A stretch of DNA of 64,000 bases from Fuerstiella sp. GTDB taxonomy: Bacteria > Planctomycetota > Planctomycetia > Planctomycetales > Planctomycetaceae. How positions within the stretch are numbered: the first letter of the stretch is position 1; each line of letters begins with the position of its first letter. The translations under genes and the position numbers were made by a program. This document shows positions 28,501-39,596 of the stretch, piece by piece. The stretch covers positions 1 through 64,000 of the forward strand of contig JAPYTO010000007.1 of NCBI GenBank assembly GCA_029941865.1. Direction: 5' to 3'. A model generated the notes under the pieces. It was given only the letters and a program-made list of their open reading frames with translations, was not told the origin of the DNA and did no database searches.

Positions 28501-30456
28501 CTAATCGTCCTCGGCCCTGAGTTTTGCAAGGACCGTGTAGTCTTCCAGTGTTGACGTATCCTGAGTTGACTCTCTGCCCGCTGCAATGTCTCGCAGCAGC
28601 CGCCGCATGATCTTTCCGCTTCGTGTCTTGGGTACGGATGCGGCAAAACGAATCTGGTCCGGCGTCGCCAGAGCGCCGATTTGCGTGCGGACGTGCTGAA
28701 TTAGTTCCGCCTTCAGTTCTTCCGTGCCGTCGTCCTTCTTCAGCGTGACAAAACAGCAGATGCCTTCGCCTTTGATTTCATGAGGGAAACCAACCACAGC
28801 GGCTTCCGCCACGCGAGGATGCGAAACGAGTGCGCTTTCCACTTCCATCGTACTGAGACGGTGGCCCGACACATTGATCACATCGTCAACGCGCCCCATC
28901 ACCCAGATATAACCATCTTCGTCGCGGCGGGCACCATCGCCGGCAAAGTAACAGCCATCAATGGCAGAAAAGTAGACATCGATATAACGCTGGTGGTCGC
29001 CGTACAGCGTTCGCAGCATATGCGGCCACGGCTGAGCCATCACCAGCAGACCACCCTGATTCGCGTCCAGACTTTCTCCCTGTTCGGAAACAATGTCCGG
29101 CACAACACCCGGCAGCGGATGTGCACAACTACCCGGTTTGGTTGCCGTCACACCGGGCAGAGGACTGATCATGATGCCGCCGGTTTCCGTTTGCCACCAC
29201 GTGTCAACGATCGGACATCGTTCCTGACCAATGACCTCGTGATACCACATCCACGCTTCCGGATTGATCGGTTCGCCGACAGTTCCCAGCAGGCGCAGGC
29301 TGGACAGATCGTGTTTTTCAGGCCACTGATTGCCCCACTTGATGAAAGCCCGAATAGCGGTCGGAGCAGTATAAAAAATACTGACCTGATACTTTTCGAC
29401 GATCTCCCAGAATCGTCCTTCATCCGGCCAGTTCGGAGCCCCTTCGTACATGACAATGGTGGCACCATTGGACAACGGGCCGTAGCAGATGTAACTGTGT
29501 CCGGTGATCCAGCCAATATCGGCGGTACACCAATACGTATCGGTTTCCTTCAGGTCGAAGACCCATTGCGTGGTCATCGTCGTTCCGAGCAGATAGCCGG
29601 CCGATGTATGCAGCACGCCTTTCGGCTTCCCGGTGCTGCCCGACGTGTACAGAATGAACAGCGGATGTTCGCTGTCCAGTTGCACGGCTTCACAATCGGC
29701 CGATGCGTCTTCCATCAAATCGTGCCACCAGAAGTCACGATCCGAAACCATGTCGACATCGCCGCCCGTCCGACGAACGACGACGACCTTCTCAACCGAC
29801 GGCGATTTTTCAAGACTCGCATCGACGGCAACCTTCAGCGGAATCTCTTTGCCCCGCCGCCATCCGCCGTCTGCTGTGATCACAACTTTCGCCTGAGCAT
29901 CATTGTTGCGATCAGCGACAGCCTCGGCACTGAAGCCACCAAAAATGATGGAATGAACTGCGCCAATCCGGGCACACGCCAACATGGCAATCGTGAGTTC
30001 GGGAATCATGGGCATGTACAGAGTGATTCGGTCACCGGTTTCCACACCCAGATTCTTCAGCACGTTGGCAAACTTACAAACCTCGCGGTGCAGATCCTGA
30101 TATCGCAGGACTCGAGTGTCCCCCGGTTCGCCTTCCCAGATAATGGCGGCCTTGTTCCGCCGGTCCGTTTCCAGATGACGGTCGACGCAGTTGTGGCAGA
30201 CGTTGATCTTGCCGCCCAGAAACCACTTGGTATCCGGCATCGCACCTTCCATGACAGTGTCCCAGCGTTGAAACCAGCTGAGATTCTCGGCCATGTCACC
30301 CCAAAAGCCGGCGGGGTCGTCTTTGGCACGCTGCCACAGCTCCTGATACTGTTCTTCGCTGCTGATATTCGCCTGCTCTGCAAACGTCGCAGGCGCCGGA
30401 AATGAACGTGTTTCGGTCAAGACGCTTTCAATATTCGTATTCTCGGCAGCCGCCAT
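28501..30456 (-). CDS. acs: Acetyl-CoA synthetase
   Basis: [61 protein letters not shown]. Confidence 0.95.
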   Translation of the reverse strand: MAAAENTNIESVLTETRSFPAPATFAEQANISSEEQYQELWQRAKDDPAGFWGDMAENLSWFQRWDTVMEGAMPDTKWFLGGKINVCHNCVDRHLETDRRNKAAIIWEGEPGDTRVLRYQDLHREVCKFANVLKNLGVETGDRITLYMPMIPELTIAMLACARIGAVHSIIFGGFSAEAVADRNNDAQAKVVITADGGWRRGKEIPLKVAVDASLEKSPSVEKVVVVRRTGGDVDMVSDRDFWWHDLMEDASADCEAVQLDSEHPLFILYTSGSTGKPKGVLHTSAGYLLGTTMTTQWVFDLKETDTYWCTADIGWITGHSYICYGPLSNGATIVMYEGAPNWPDEGRFWEIVEKYQVSIFYTAPTAIRAFIKWGNQWPEKHDLSSLRLLGTVGEPINPEAWMWYHEVIGQERCPIVDTWWQTETGGIMISPLPGVTATKPGSCAHPLPGVVPDIVSEQGESLDANQGGLLVMAQPWPHMLRTLYGDHQRYIDVYFSAIDGCYFAGDGARRDEDGYIWVMGRVDDVINVSGHRLSTMEVESALVSHPRVAEAAVVGFPHEIKGEGICCFVTLKKDDGTEELKAELIQHVRTQIGALATPDQIRFAASVPKTRSGKIMRRLLRDIAAGRESTQDTSTLEDYTVLAKLRAEDD

Positions 30457-30607
30457 AGTTCGTCCTTTGTACTCTTCGATGACTGTAAAACTGATAATCG
30501 CAGGGGAAACGCGGCCTGGTCGGCGTTCTCGTGGTTTCGATCGCCTGCAGATGACACCGTTTTAAGCAACGGCAGCCAAATTTCCAACCGAACGCGATGT
30601 TAACAAG

Positions 30608-30681
30608 AGGGTCGGGAGTCTTTTTCGGACCCAGATGAATCAGAGGCAACGATTGTTAATCCGAAAAAGACTCCCGACCCT
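30608..30681. repeat. Inverted repeat, perfect 22-bp arms with 30-nt spacer
   Basis: AGGGTCGGGAGTCTTTTTCGGA (30608-30629) and its reverse complement (30660-30681). Confidence 0.9.
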
Positions 30682-30771
30682 TTGTTCTCGCTTGCGGGTG
30701 TTACTCGCGCGTCCCGCTTTTCGTACAATGGGAAGAATCAACAGCACAGGGCGGCGGCGTGAGATCAGAAA

Positions 30772-31059
30772 ATGACAAAAGACAATCCGCCGATTGCGAA
30801 AGGTCGTGGCTCGCAGATCAGACCGCAGAATCGTTTCGAGTCAACGCACCGCGAAGCGGATCTTGAGCAGGTTGAGGAAGACGCAGAGTATCTGGAAAGC
30901 CTCCGCTCCATCCCCACGCAATATCTTGCCGACGATTCAAAATCCATCGTCACCAGCAACGACAGTCCTGATGTGTTCTTTCGCTTCAGCGTCAATCCCT
31001 ATCGCGGTTGTGCTCATGGATGCCCAAACTGTCGTTCATACCTCGAACAGAACCGGTAA
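30772..31059 (+). pseudogene. Truncated radical SAM protein (PA0069/Rv2578c-like N-terminus)
   Basis: FRFSVNPYRGCAHGCPNCRSYLEQNR*: the CX3CX2C motif is followed almost immediately by a stop; no radical SAM barrel remains. Confidence 0.65.
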
Positions 31060-31590
31060 ACAGGGATGGCCTGAAGCGTTTCCCGTCGGATTTCCTGAAT
31101 CTAACTTCGAGACTGTCCAGCCTCGCGAGAATCGGGTAGTTCTCTCGTGATGCAATTGCGGCCGCCTCTGTCAAGAATCGCTCGCGGTGAACCTCATTGC
31201 CATCATCGACGTATGCCGTCGCATGAAAGGGGCATGTGAAATCCAGACGGTGCCCCCGTTAGTTTCCGCTGAAAGACAGAACAACAGCAATCGGCAGCCT
31301 GAGTCGTGGGATGCTTCCATGAGCAGTGTGCGACACACCAAGCCCGGCCTCTTATTTCTACACTAGTCCTCTCTGTGTATTGATTTGTCGTGATTCAATC
31401 GCACTGTTGGTCGGATCAATCACACTGATTTGCGGCACAGCTCCAACAAACCTCGCCGCATATTTTCTTGATCTGAATTGGTGACCGGTACGTTGTTCGT
31501 GTAGCCTGTTGACTCCTGTCACCATCAAGTGCTTCGCCCTGTTCAACATTCGGTTGCTGTGGGTGGCCCTCACGCCGTCTGCACTTACGC

Positions 31591-32181
31591 CTACCGTTCT
31601 TTCAGAACCATGTCGATGCACATGACGGCACCAATGATGAGTTCGCGGATGGGATTATCCGGCGGCACATCATCCGAAATCTGCAGCACGTAATTGTCAG
31701 CGGACGTAAACATTTCTTTGCCGAGTCCCGCCCATTTTTTTGTTACGTGTGCAAGTTCGGTGTTGCCGGACATAAACTTAAAGTTCCAGCCCGTCCAACT
31801 GCCCTTCAGGGTGCAAAGTTCTCGATCGTCAGCGCCCAGAACTCGGAACGCACCGCCGATTGAGAACAGTTTCTGCTTGAACCCACCGACGTGTTCATCT
31901 TCTTCATCCAGCACGTTTACTCTGGAAAGAAACAGCGAAATGCCACGCTGCACGCTGAGGACCGGTTCGCCGGAGGGCGTGCGCAGCTCGACGTGGAACG
32001 GAGTCAACGTTTTCCAATCGGTAAACCGCAGCATCTTCGTGATGAAACCAAGACGTTCCTCACGGCAATGAATGATCTCTTCCCCCGTTTCCGGATCAAA
32101 AATGTCGTAGTTGTTGGCCGCCTTAAACATGCCAACCTTTTCTTTGACCAGATACAGATTGCGATTCAAGACAGGGTGCAT
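31591..32181 (-). CDS. Phospholipid scramblase-related/LURP-one-like protein
   Basis: LVKEKVGMFKAANNYDIFDPETGEEI; GWNFKFMSGNTELAHVTKKWAGLGKEMFTSADNYVLQI. Confidence 0.75.
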   Translation of the reverse strand: MHPVLNRNLYLVKEKVGMFKAANNYDIFDPETGEEIIHCREERLGFITKMLRFTDWKTLTPFHVELRTPSGEPVLSVQRGISLFLSRVNVLDEEDEHVGGFKQKLFSIGGAFRVLGADDRELCTLKGSWTGWNFKFMSGNTELAHVTKKWAGLGKEMFTSADNYVLQISDDVPPDNPIRELIIGAVMCIDMVLKER

Positions 32182-32455
32182 TTACGTAATTCCTGAAGTC
32201 TCTACCGGCAGATCAAAACATTTGAACAACAGATCTTTGCCGATGACACGCAGTTGTTCAGATAATCCGGCAACGGAACGTATGCGCCGCGTGCACAGAT
32301 CATTCAAATTTCGGGATTTTCAACCAGGCACGACGGGAGCGAATCCCGTCGGCAGACCAGACCTTTCCATGGTCGCTGGCCGGAGAAATAACAACTGACT
32401 ACTGTGCGGTCCAGCCTAACAACTACAGCAGTTTTCAAAATCACGCGGTCGTTCT

Positions 32456-32517
32456 GTAGCGGAATTCGCCATGAATTTCGGCAGTGACAGGCCGAAAGCC
32501 TTGGCGGCTTCCGCTAC
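32456..32517. repeat. Palindromic element with nested hairpin
   Basis: GTAGCGGAATTCGCCA/TGGCGGCTTCCGCTAC arms (14 of 16 paired) plus inner TTTCGGC/GCCGAAA. Confidence 0.7.
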
Positions 32518-32530
32518 GACAAGAAGTAAA

Positions 32531-32618
32531 ATGCCTTAGTGTTGGAGCGACGTTTTGTTGCGCAAAACGAAGTCCAAAAGCGAAGCTCCAGCCTCATAAT
32601 CAAGCCTCGAAGAGGCAT
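32531..32618. repeat. Nested inverted repeat overlapping the 3' end of the DHDPS-family gene
   Basis: ATGCCT/AGGCAT, TGGAGC/GCTCCA, CGTTTTG/CAAAACG nested pairs. Confidence 0.55.
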
Positions 32619-33640
32619 TACATCAGTCCACGTCGATTCAGTTCGGCGACGACCTGCTGCACGATGGCAGAAACTTCAGCCGGATTTGGTGCCGCCGAGG
32701 GATCGATCGGACAACCGCCCACAGGCTGGTCTGTGAAACCGTGCGTCGAAAGCATGCACTGCAGTTCGTTGCTGAGTGTGCTCAGGTCGGTACGTTGTTC
32801 GGCCGACAACGGCTGCCGACCGTGTCCCATGTTGAAGCCTCTAAGATTCACAGCGGCGCGGAATCCTTCCGGAAATTCGGCCGAATAAATCATCGTGTCA
32901 AACAACTTCAGCAGGTCGTACTGAATCTCTCGAGCAGCGTCGATCTGATGACTGGTCGTGAGGTCGTACAGTTTTCGTGTCAGTTCCGGCACAACGCCGG
33001 AACTGGCATTTGTGCCGCCGTCGCAACCCACCAGAAGCATGGGCATCAACGCGGCGTCCCAGCCGGTGAAGAAGGCAAAGTCCGGGCGGTTCGGCTTGAC
33101 CGCCTGAATCATGCGGATCATGTGCGGGATCTCGCCCGACGAATCCTTAATCGCGATGATGCGCTCGCATTCTTCCGAAAGTCGCTGCATGGTCGGTACA
33201 TCAATCGGACTGGCAAACATCGGAATGTTGTACAACGTGACGTCGATGGGAGTGTTGTCGCCGATTTCCTTGAAGTACGCGTACACGCTGGCGGGACTGA
33301 GCTTGTAATAGAACGGTGCCACGATCGCGACGGCTCGGATTCCGAGTGATGCGTAGTATTCGCACGCCGACAGAGTTTCCTTAACGTTGGCTTCCGCAGC
33401 GCCCGCCAGAATAGGTACTCGACCATTCGTCTGGTCGGCGATGATCGCGACAATACGGCGGCGTTCTTCCGGAGTGAAACGAGTGAACTCACCGGTCGAA
33501 CCGTTGGGATACAGGCCGTGTACGCCCCGTTCAATCAACCAGTCGACATATCGACGTAGTTCGTCTTCGTTAATGCCTCCGTCGGCCGTGTACGGAACAA
33601 GGTTGGGCGTAAAAATGCCCTTGAGTGCTGGCTGAGTCAT
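32618..33640 (-). CDS. Dihydrodipicolinate synthase family protein
   Basis: [60 protein letters not shown]-like [21 protein letters not shown]. Confidence 0.9.
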   Translation of the reverse strand: MTQPALKGIFTPNLVPYTADGGINEDELRRYVDWLIERGVHGLYPNGSTGEFTRFTPEERRRIVAIIADQTNGRVPILAGAAEANVKETLSACEYYASLGIRAVAIVAPFYYKLSPASVYAYFKEIGDNTPIDVTLYNIPMFASPIDVPTMQRLSEECERIIAIKDSSGEIPHMIRMIQAVKPNRPDFAFFTGWDAALMPMLLVGCDGGTNASSGVVPELTRKLYDLTTSHQIDAAREIQYDLLKLFDTMIYSAEFPEGFRAAVNLRGFNMGHGRQPLSAEQRTDLSTLSNELQCMLSTHGFTDQPVGGCPIDPSAAPNPAEVSAIVQQVVAELNRRGLM

Positions 33641-33664
33641 GGTAGGAATAGATGTGAAGGTAGG

Positions 33665-35209
33665 TTAACTGATTTCAGATTGGTCTGATGACAACGTGTC
33701 TCGCGGCAATCGCCCCAGAAAGACAACGGCACCGATACATGCGAGGGAACTCAACGGCAGAGCGATCCACCACGGAAGTCCAAAGCCGATCGGCAGGTAT
33801 CCGAATAACAATGAGCACACCGCCATCAGGATCGCGTACGGCAACTGGGTCGCCACGTGCTGCAAATGATTGCATCCTGCAGCAGCGGATGAAAGTACTG
33901 TTGTGTCAGAAATCGGCGAACAATGATCTCCAAAGATCGCTCCCGCCAGAATCGCTCCCACCGTCGCCAGAAAAATCGGATGATCGACCGACACAATGTC
34001 GCCCTGCCCTGCCAGAACGCTCCAGCACAACGGAATGAACATCGGCACCAGCAGTGCCATCGTAGTGAATGAACTGCCGATCGATACAGCGATGGCTCCC
34101 GCCGCCAGAAACGAGATGCACGGCAGAAACTCGGGCCGCACGGCGTCGCCCACCAGCGAAATGATGTAGCCGGCGGTGTCCAGCCTGCCCGGCCGACAGA
34201 CATCGGACACGGCCCATGCAAGAATCAGAACAATGACCGCGGGCATCATCGAACCAATGCCACTGACCCAGCTTTCGGAGCACTCTTTGATAGACATCCT
34301 GCGAGCGATCAACGGTAACACCGCCGCCAGGGTCGCAGCGCCCAGCGACGCCAGCAACAGCAGGCGATATGCATCAATGTCGTTGAAGTACCCCACCAGC
34401 ACGGTCAGCACCAGAGCGGCGACAGGCAGAATCGCAAACCAGACATTGCCTGCAGCAGCGCCACCCACAGATTCCTTTGATGCCAGCACGGTCCGTTGTG
34501 CCTCCTCTTCGGCACGCAGCATCGGCCCGAAATCTCGTCCTGTGTATGCGATCGCAGCGACGGTCGTGATCGCCAGAATCGGATAAAGACGGAAGGGAAT
34601 TGTGGCAAAGAAAATGCTGCCGGCGTCACCCTCGATTCCGGCTGCTGAAAGCCCCGCTGTAACCTGATCGATTTCGAACGCCGTCCACGTCGACAGTGCC
34701 AGACCAGCAATCGGTGCCGCTGTGGCGTCAATCAGAAACGCCAGTTTGGCCCGTGAGATCTTCAGCCGGTCGCTGAGCGGTCTCATGGCACCGCCGATGA
34801 GCATCGTATTGGCGTAGTCGTCGAAGAACACGATTAGACCCAACAGCCACGTCAGCAGCTGACCCTTCTGTCGAGTGTTGGCATATCGAGCCATCCTGTC
34901 CACGACCGCATTGGTTCCGCCACTGTCGTTCATCAGCCCAATCATGGCTCCCAGCAACACCGTGAACAGAATCACGGACGCATGGTCAGCATCAGCCAGT
35001 TGATTCACCAGCACTTCGCACAGCGTGTTCACGGCCTGGAAAACGTCCAGCCCGGACAGCAGCAAACATCCGCCAAACGTAGCCAACACAAGGGCAAGAT
35101 TGACATCCTTGAAGGCAATCGCAAGCACAATGGCCAGAACCGGAGGAGATAATCTCAGCCAGGGCAGCGTTTCAAGAATGCTGGACGTTGTGGTGGAGGG
35201 CTCAAGCAT
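33665..35209 (-). CDS. Na+/H+ antiporter NhaC family protein
   Basis: Multiple TM helices; GLIVFFDDYANTMLIGGAMRPLSDRLKISRAKLAFLIDATAAPIAGLA; FGDHCSPISDTTVLSSAAAGCNHLQHV. Confidence 0.9.
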   Translation of the reverse strand: MLEPSTTTSSILETLPWLRLSPPVLAIVLAIAFKDVNLALVLATFGGCLLLSGLDVFQAVNTLCEVLVNQLADADHASVILFTVLLGAMIGLMNDSGGTNAVVDRMARYANTRQKGQLLTWLLGLIVFFDDYANTMLIGGAMRPLSDRLKISRAKLAFLIDATAAPIAGLALSTWTAFEIDQVTAGLSAAGIEGDAGSIFFATIPFRLYPILAITTVAAIAYTGRDFGPMLRAEEEAQRTVLASKESVGGAAAGNVWFAILPVAALVLTVLVGYFNDIDAYRLLLLASLGAATLAAVLPLIARRMSIKECSESWVSGIGSMMPAVIVLILAWAVSDVCRPGRLDTAGYIISLVGDAVRPEFLPCISFLAAGAIAVSIGSSFTTMALLVPMFIPLCWSVLAGQGDIVSVDHPIFLATVGAILAGAIFGDHCSPISDTTVLSSAAAGCNHLQHVATQLPYAILMAVCSLLFGYLPIGFGLPWWIALPLSSLACIGAVVFLGRLPRDTLSSDQSEIS

Positions 35210-35348
35210 TTACAGCCATTGCACAGATTCCGGGCAAAGTCATCGTCTGACAGAATTAATCACAGGCTGAACGTATGGCCATGTCTATATCAGTTCATCA
35301 TCATCGCGACAAACAAGACGGGCGATATCGATTTGGCGCCCGGTGTAT

Positions 35349-36518
35349 TTACGCAGGGCCGTTTGCTGATTCCGTCGGCAGCACCACAAGAAACCGATTT
35401 CCCTGCTCCAGTGCCTCCTGCATCAGAATTCCGTTATGCATCCGTACAATCTGCCAGCAGTGACAAAGGCCGAAGCCAAGGCCGCGTCCGGCCTGCCGAC
35501 CGGAAAAAAACGGATCGAACAGATGTCTTCTTATCTCCTCTGGAATCCTGGGACCATTGTCGGTCACCGACAGACTTGCCGCGAATTCTGCATCGCGAGC
35601 AAGATGCACCGTGATCGCACCATCTCCTCCCTCGTTCTCCTGCACAGCCTGAAATGCGTTTCTTAACAAGTGCGACACCAACGTCGACAGCTGAGACTCG
35701 TCGGCAAATGATGTCACCGCTGGCGTCGGCAAATTGATCGTAACGTCCACGCCGGTGAACGTCTTCTGCAGCTGCCCGACGACCGCCTCGATGATCTGCC
35801 CAAGGTTACAATTCGCAAATTCCGGCTGTGGAGGACGAGCGAACAGCATTGTGTCGCCGATCATGTCGCGGATGCGCCATGCCTGGGCACCGATGGTCTC
35901 CAGTGCCTGTTGGTGATCGACCTTGTCGGTGCGTTTCAGCAGCAACTGAGTCTGACCAATGATACTTCCCAACGGATTGTTGATTTCGTGACCGGCACCG
36001 GCGGCAAACTCCGCCATCGCCTCCATGTGACCCGCGTTCGCGAACGACGTCAATGGGGTCGTCCAGCGAGACAGCAACTTGCGACTCAGATCCTGAATCA
36101 AGTCACTTCGTTCCTCGTCGACAAGCGACTCATCTCGCCGAACCAGGACGGCGGCGAGGTGTTCCGGCCAGCGAAATACGTCCGTTGGCTCGTCGATGGC
36201 ACATGGACCACCAGCCGAATACAGACTCTCCGGACGCAGCAGTAAGGCAACCGATGTCGTCTCTCGGCCGACATAAATCGTGATGTGTGTGTCGTTGTCT
36301 CGCTGGCCGTGAGCGACAATGCAGGTGGTGCTTGATTCGAAGACAGCAACAGCAACTCGTTCCGCATGAACAAAATTCATCCACGCAGCCGCACAGGCCA
36401 GAGCGGCATCTTCTGCCGTGGACGGTGACACCAGCGCCTGCAGGATTTCAAGACCCCAATCTTCCTGATCGCTCTCAGTAGACGGTGCCGGTGTTGATGT
36501 CTTGCGCGTCACATCCAT
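35349..36518 (-). CDS. Sensor histidine kinase
   Basis: H-box EFAAGAGHEINNPLGSIIGQTQLLL; HATPase LLRNAFQAVQENEG, VTDNGPRIPEE, GRGLGFGLCHCWQIV. Confidence 0.88.
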   Translation of the reverse strand: MDVTRKTSTPAPSTESDQEDWGLEILQALVSPSTAEDAALACAAAWMNFVHAERVAVAVFESSTTCIVAHGQRDNDTHITIYVGRETTSVALLLRPESLYSAGGPCAIDEPTDVFRWPEHLAAVLVRRDESLVDEERSDLIQDLSRKLLSRWTTPLTSFANAGHMEAMAEFAAGAGHEINNPLGSIIGQTQLLLKRTDKVDHQQALETIGAQAWRIRDMIGDTMLFARPPQPEFANCNLGQIIEAVVGQLQKTFTGVDVTINLPTPAVTSFADESQLSTLVSHLLRNAFQAVQENEGGDGAITVHLARDAEFAASLSVTDNGPRIPEEIRRHLFDPFFSGRQAGRGLGFGLCHCWQIVRMHNGILMQEALEQGNRFLVVLPTESANGPA

Positions 36519-36541
36519 ACGAGGAGTGATTCTATCGAAAC

Positions 36542-36572
36542 AAAAACAGCGGTCGCTAAAGAGCGACCGCTG
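36542..36572 (-). terminator. Rho-independent terminator between response regulator and histidine kinase genes
   Basis: Perfect 11-bp stem CAGCGGTCGCT/AGCGACCGCTG (36547-36572) with 4-nt loop, followed on the minus strand by TTTTTGTTT. Confidence 0.85.
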
Positions 36573-36601
36573 GTCGATGAAATTCCAAAGCTATTCGTGG
36601 G

Positions 36602-37180
36602 CTATGTCGTCAACTGCTCAATGTCCAGCAGCCGACAGATTCGTTCGATTAACTGATCGATTTCGAACGGCTTCTGCAGAAAATGATCCGCTCCGGAGTC
36701 CTTCAGATCCTGAATTTTGTCCTGTTCCACCATGCCACTGATACAAATGATCCGAACATCGTCCAACGTCGAATCGCTGCGAACTCGGTGGCACACTTCC
36801 TTACCATTGATGTCGGGCAACATCACGTCCAGCACGATAATGTCAGGATGATACTCCTTGACCATCATGCCGGCGTCAAAGCCATTGTTGGCAGCTCGAG
36901 TCTCGAAGCGACCGTCTGCTTCCAGTGCGTCAGTGATGAGTTCAACCAGCTCCTCATCATCATCCACAATCAACGCTTTGCGTTTGCCACTTTCCAGCGC
37001 ATCCGTCGGAATCCCGTTGTCCTTCATGAACTTATAAAGGATGTCTCGTGGAATTCTTCGAAACCGCGATCCGGGTACGCGAAACCCTTTAAGTTGGCCG
37101 GAATCGAAGCAACGAATGATCGTCTGCTGACTCACTTTGCAGATCTTCGCGGCTTCACCCGTCGTAAAGACTGTTTTCAT
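36602..37180 (-). CDS. Response regulator with N-terminal excisionase/MerR-like HTH and C-terminal receiver
   Basis: FTTGEAAKICKVSQQTIIRCFDSGQLKGFRVPGSRFRRIPRDILYKFM then ALIVDDDEELVELITDAL...DIIVLDVMLPDINGKEV...FLQKPFE. Confidence 0.9.
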   Translation of the reverse strand: MKTVFTTGEAAKICKVSQQTIIRCFDSGQLKGFRVPGSRFRRIPRDILYKFMKDNGIPTDALESGKRKALIVDDDEELVELITDALEADGRFETRAANNGFDAGMMVKEYHPDIIVLDVMLPDINGKEVCHRVRSDSTLDDVRIICISGMVEQDKIQDLKDSGADHFLQKPFEIDQLIERICRLLDIEQLTT

Positions 37181-37593
37181 GCTTCACAATCCGTTCTGTG
37201 ATGAGCGATAAACTGCCTTGCGGCAGTCGTGTCAATCCGACTTCGGTCGGACACCATCCATGTATCGCCAGGAACATTGAAGGCCCCATCCTTCATCTGC
37301 GGTGAGAAGAATAAGAAAGAGCCAGTGCTGACGTGGACAATCAAACTGTCGAACTTCGCCAGACCAGCTGGCTCTTGGTAGTCCCCTTAGCTTTCTTGTT
37401 CCTCAACACCACCGATTGTATCTATTCGTGAAAGTCGGTCAACGGGAGTTTAGTGCCGCAGACCTCCCGGCTTCACTTACCTGCTGAAACTATGAAAACC
37501 ACTCGTTTTTGCCCCAAGTAAAGGCTCCGCAGGACAGCAAAACCCCACCACCAGAACCTATAAGTTTAGTCACGCAAAGGGTTTAAGTGTTCA

Positions 37594-39432
37594 TCACGAG
37601 GCTTGCTGAGAATGCCCTGCTGACTTCAGATACATCATTAGAACGGCAATATCCGATGGCGTAATGCCACTTACCCGGCTTGCCTGCCCAACGGTTGCGG
37701 GACAAATTCGCCCCAGTTTCTCACGCGCTTCGTGGCGAAGCTGGGGTATTCCAGCGAAGTTGAAAGTTTTCGGAATTCTTACACTGTCTACTTTCTGCAG
37801 TTTGGCGATCTCCGTTTCCTGCCGTCGGATATAGCCCGCATACTGAACTTCGACCTCAATATGGCGCTTGCATCGCTGCGACAAAGGCAAAGCTGCCAGC
37901 TCGGGACTCATCTTTTCCGCATCGGCCCATGAGATTTCCGGTCGTCTTAGCCATTCTTCCAGGGACTTGCCCTGATACCGCTTTTCCGTGATCGCAGTCT
38001 GAGCCAGGCGGACCTGGTCTTCATATTCTCGAAAGCTCCTGGCGCGCTGTTCGCAGACGGTGCCCAGTTCAATTCCCAGGGGAGTCAGTCGCCGGTCGGC
38101 GTTGTCCTGCCGCAACAGCATTCGGTATTCGGCACGCGACGTGAACATCCGATACGGTTCGTCCACGCCCTTCGTCACAAGATCGTCAATCAACACGCCC
38201 AGGTAAGCCTGACTGCGGTCCAGCACGAACGGATCTCGTCCGGCAACTTTCAACGCGGCATTGATGCCTGCTAACAGCCCCTGGCCTGCCGCTTCTTCGT
38301 AGCCTGTTGTCCCGTTGAGCTGTCCGGCAAAGTACAGGCCGTCGATCCTACGAGTCTCCATAGTGGCAAACAGTTGGGTCGGTGGAGCGAAATCGTATTC
38401 CACGGCGTATCCAAACCGCATGATGTCGGAGTTTTCAAGACCGGGGATCAGACGGATCATGTCGTCCTGAACATCACGAGGCAGACTGGTTGAGATACCG
38501 TTGCAGTAGTATTCAAGCGTGTTGCGGCCTTCAGGTTCCAGAAAAATCTGATGCGAACTCTTGTCTGCAAACCGTACAACTTTGTCTTCGATAGAGGGGC
38601 AATAGCGTGGACCTGTCGATGCGATCTGCCCCGTGTACATGGGGGCGCGCGACAAATTGGCCTGAATCAGAGCGTGAACTTCAGGCGTCGTTTCTGTCAG
38701 ATGGCAGTCCATCTGAGGCTGGTCAATCTTTTCGGTCAGGTATGAAAACGGTTGCGGATTTTCGTCCCCCGGTTGAGCCACACATTTTGAAAAATCGATG
38801 GTACGGCCATTGATTCTGGCTGGTGTGCCCGTCTTAAAACGCTGTAGCTCGAAGCCCAAATCCAGCAGTGCTCCGGACATGCCGTGAGCCGATTTTTCAC
38901 CGGCACGGCCGCCCTCACTTTTCGTTTCTCCCGTGTGCATGATGGCTTTGAGAAACGTTCCGGTCGTTAAGATCACGGACCTGGTGTGATAGACCGTGCC
39001 TCCAGCAACGCGAATTCCCGTAACCTGACCACTGTCGGTCTCGATTCCTTCAACCAGTTCCTGTCGCAGGCTGAGATTATCCTGCTGCTCGACCTTCCAC
39101 TTCATGTCGAACTGGTAGGCCTTCTTGTCCGCCTGAGCCCGCGGACTGTGCATCGCCGGGCCTTTGCCGCTGTTGAGCATGCGGAACTGAATGCCGGTGG
39201 CATCAATGACCCGGCCCATTTCGCCGCCCAGAGCGTCAATCTCGCGAACAATCTGTCCCTTTGCCACACCGCCGATTGCAGGATTGCAGCTCATTTGAGC
39301 CACCGTGTCGCAACTCATCGTCAATAGCGCGGTCTTCGCGCCAAGCCGGGCCGACGCCAGTGCCGCTTCAACGCCGGCGTGGCCAGCGCCGACGACAACG
39401 ACATCAAAGTGGTAGTAATCATTTGAGGGCAT
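37594..39432 (-). CDS. mnmG: tRNA uridine-5-carboxymethylaminomethyl modification enzyme MnmG
   Basis: VVVVGAGHAGVEAALASARLGAKTALLT; MSCNPAIGGVAKGQIVREIDALGGEMG; DLVTKGVDEPYRMFTSRAEYRMLLRQDNAD. Confidence 0.97.
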   Translation of the reverse strand: MPSNDYYHFDVVVVGAGHAGVEAALASARLGAKTALLTMSCDTVAQMSCNPAIGGVAKGQIVREIDALGGEMGRVIDATGIQFRMLNSGKGPAMHSPRAQADKKAYQFDMKWKVEQQDNLSLRQELVEGIETDSGQVTGIRVAGGTVYHTRSVILTTGTFLKAIMHTGETKSEGGRAGEKSAHGMSGALLDLGFELQRFKTGTPARINGRTIDFSKCVAQPGDENPQPFSYLTEKIDQPQMDCHLTETTPEVHALIQANLSRAPMYTGQIASTGPRYCPSIEDKVVRFADKSSHQIFLEPEGRNTLEYYCNGISTSLPRDVQDDMIRLIPGLENSDIMRFGYAVEYDFAPPTQLFATMETRRIDGLYFAGQLNGTTGYEEAAGQGLLAGINAALKVAGRDPFVLDRSQAYLGVLIDDLVTKGVDEPYRMFTSRAEYRMLLRQDNADRRLTPLGIELGTVCEQRARSFREYEDQVRLAQTAITEKRYQGKSLEEWLRRPEISWADAEKMSPELAALPLSQRCKRHIEVEVQYAGYIRRQETEIAKLQKVDSVRIPKTFNFAGIPQLRHEAREKLGRICPATVGQASRVSGITPSDIAVLMMYLKSAGHSQQAS

Positions 39433-39486
39433 GTTTGCAGCCAGTCGGCGACGGAGGCAGCGACGGAAAAGAGAGAACCATGAGGC

Positions 39487-39596
39487 TGTCCGGAAACGTC
39501 TGTTTTTGTGAGCGGCAAGGCGCTAGCCGCCGGTGATTGGCAATGTTTTCACCCGCGGCTGGCGCCTTGCGGCTTACTGTTTCAGGTATCCGGACA
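39487..39596. repeat. About 110-bp imperfect palindromic element
   Basis: Outer tgtccgga (39487-39494)/tccggaca (39589-39596); inner agcggcaaggcgctagccgccggtga (39511-39536)/tcacccgcggctggcgccttgcggct (39549-39574). Confidence 0.8.

Noticed and set aside
28780-30405. 541-aa plus-strand ORF
   Set aside because: Entirely antisense to acs, which has clear acyl-CoA synthetase motifs; composition (many H/R/N) is typical of a GC-rich shadow ORF
31358-31621. 87-aa minus-strand ORF considered as a transposase remnant
   Set aside because: No catalytic motif or terminal repeats; cannot be supported
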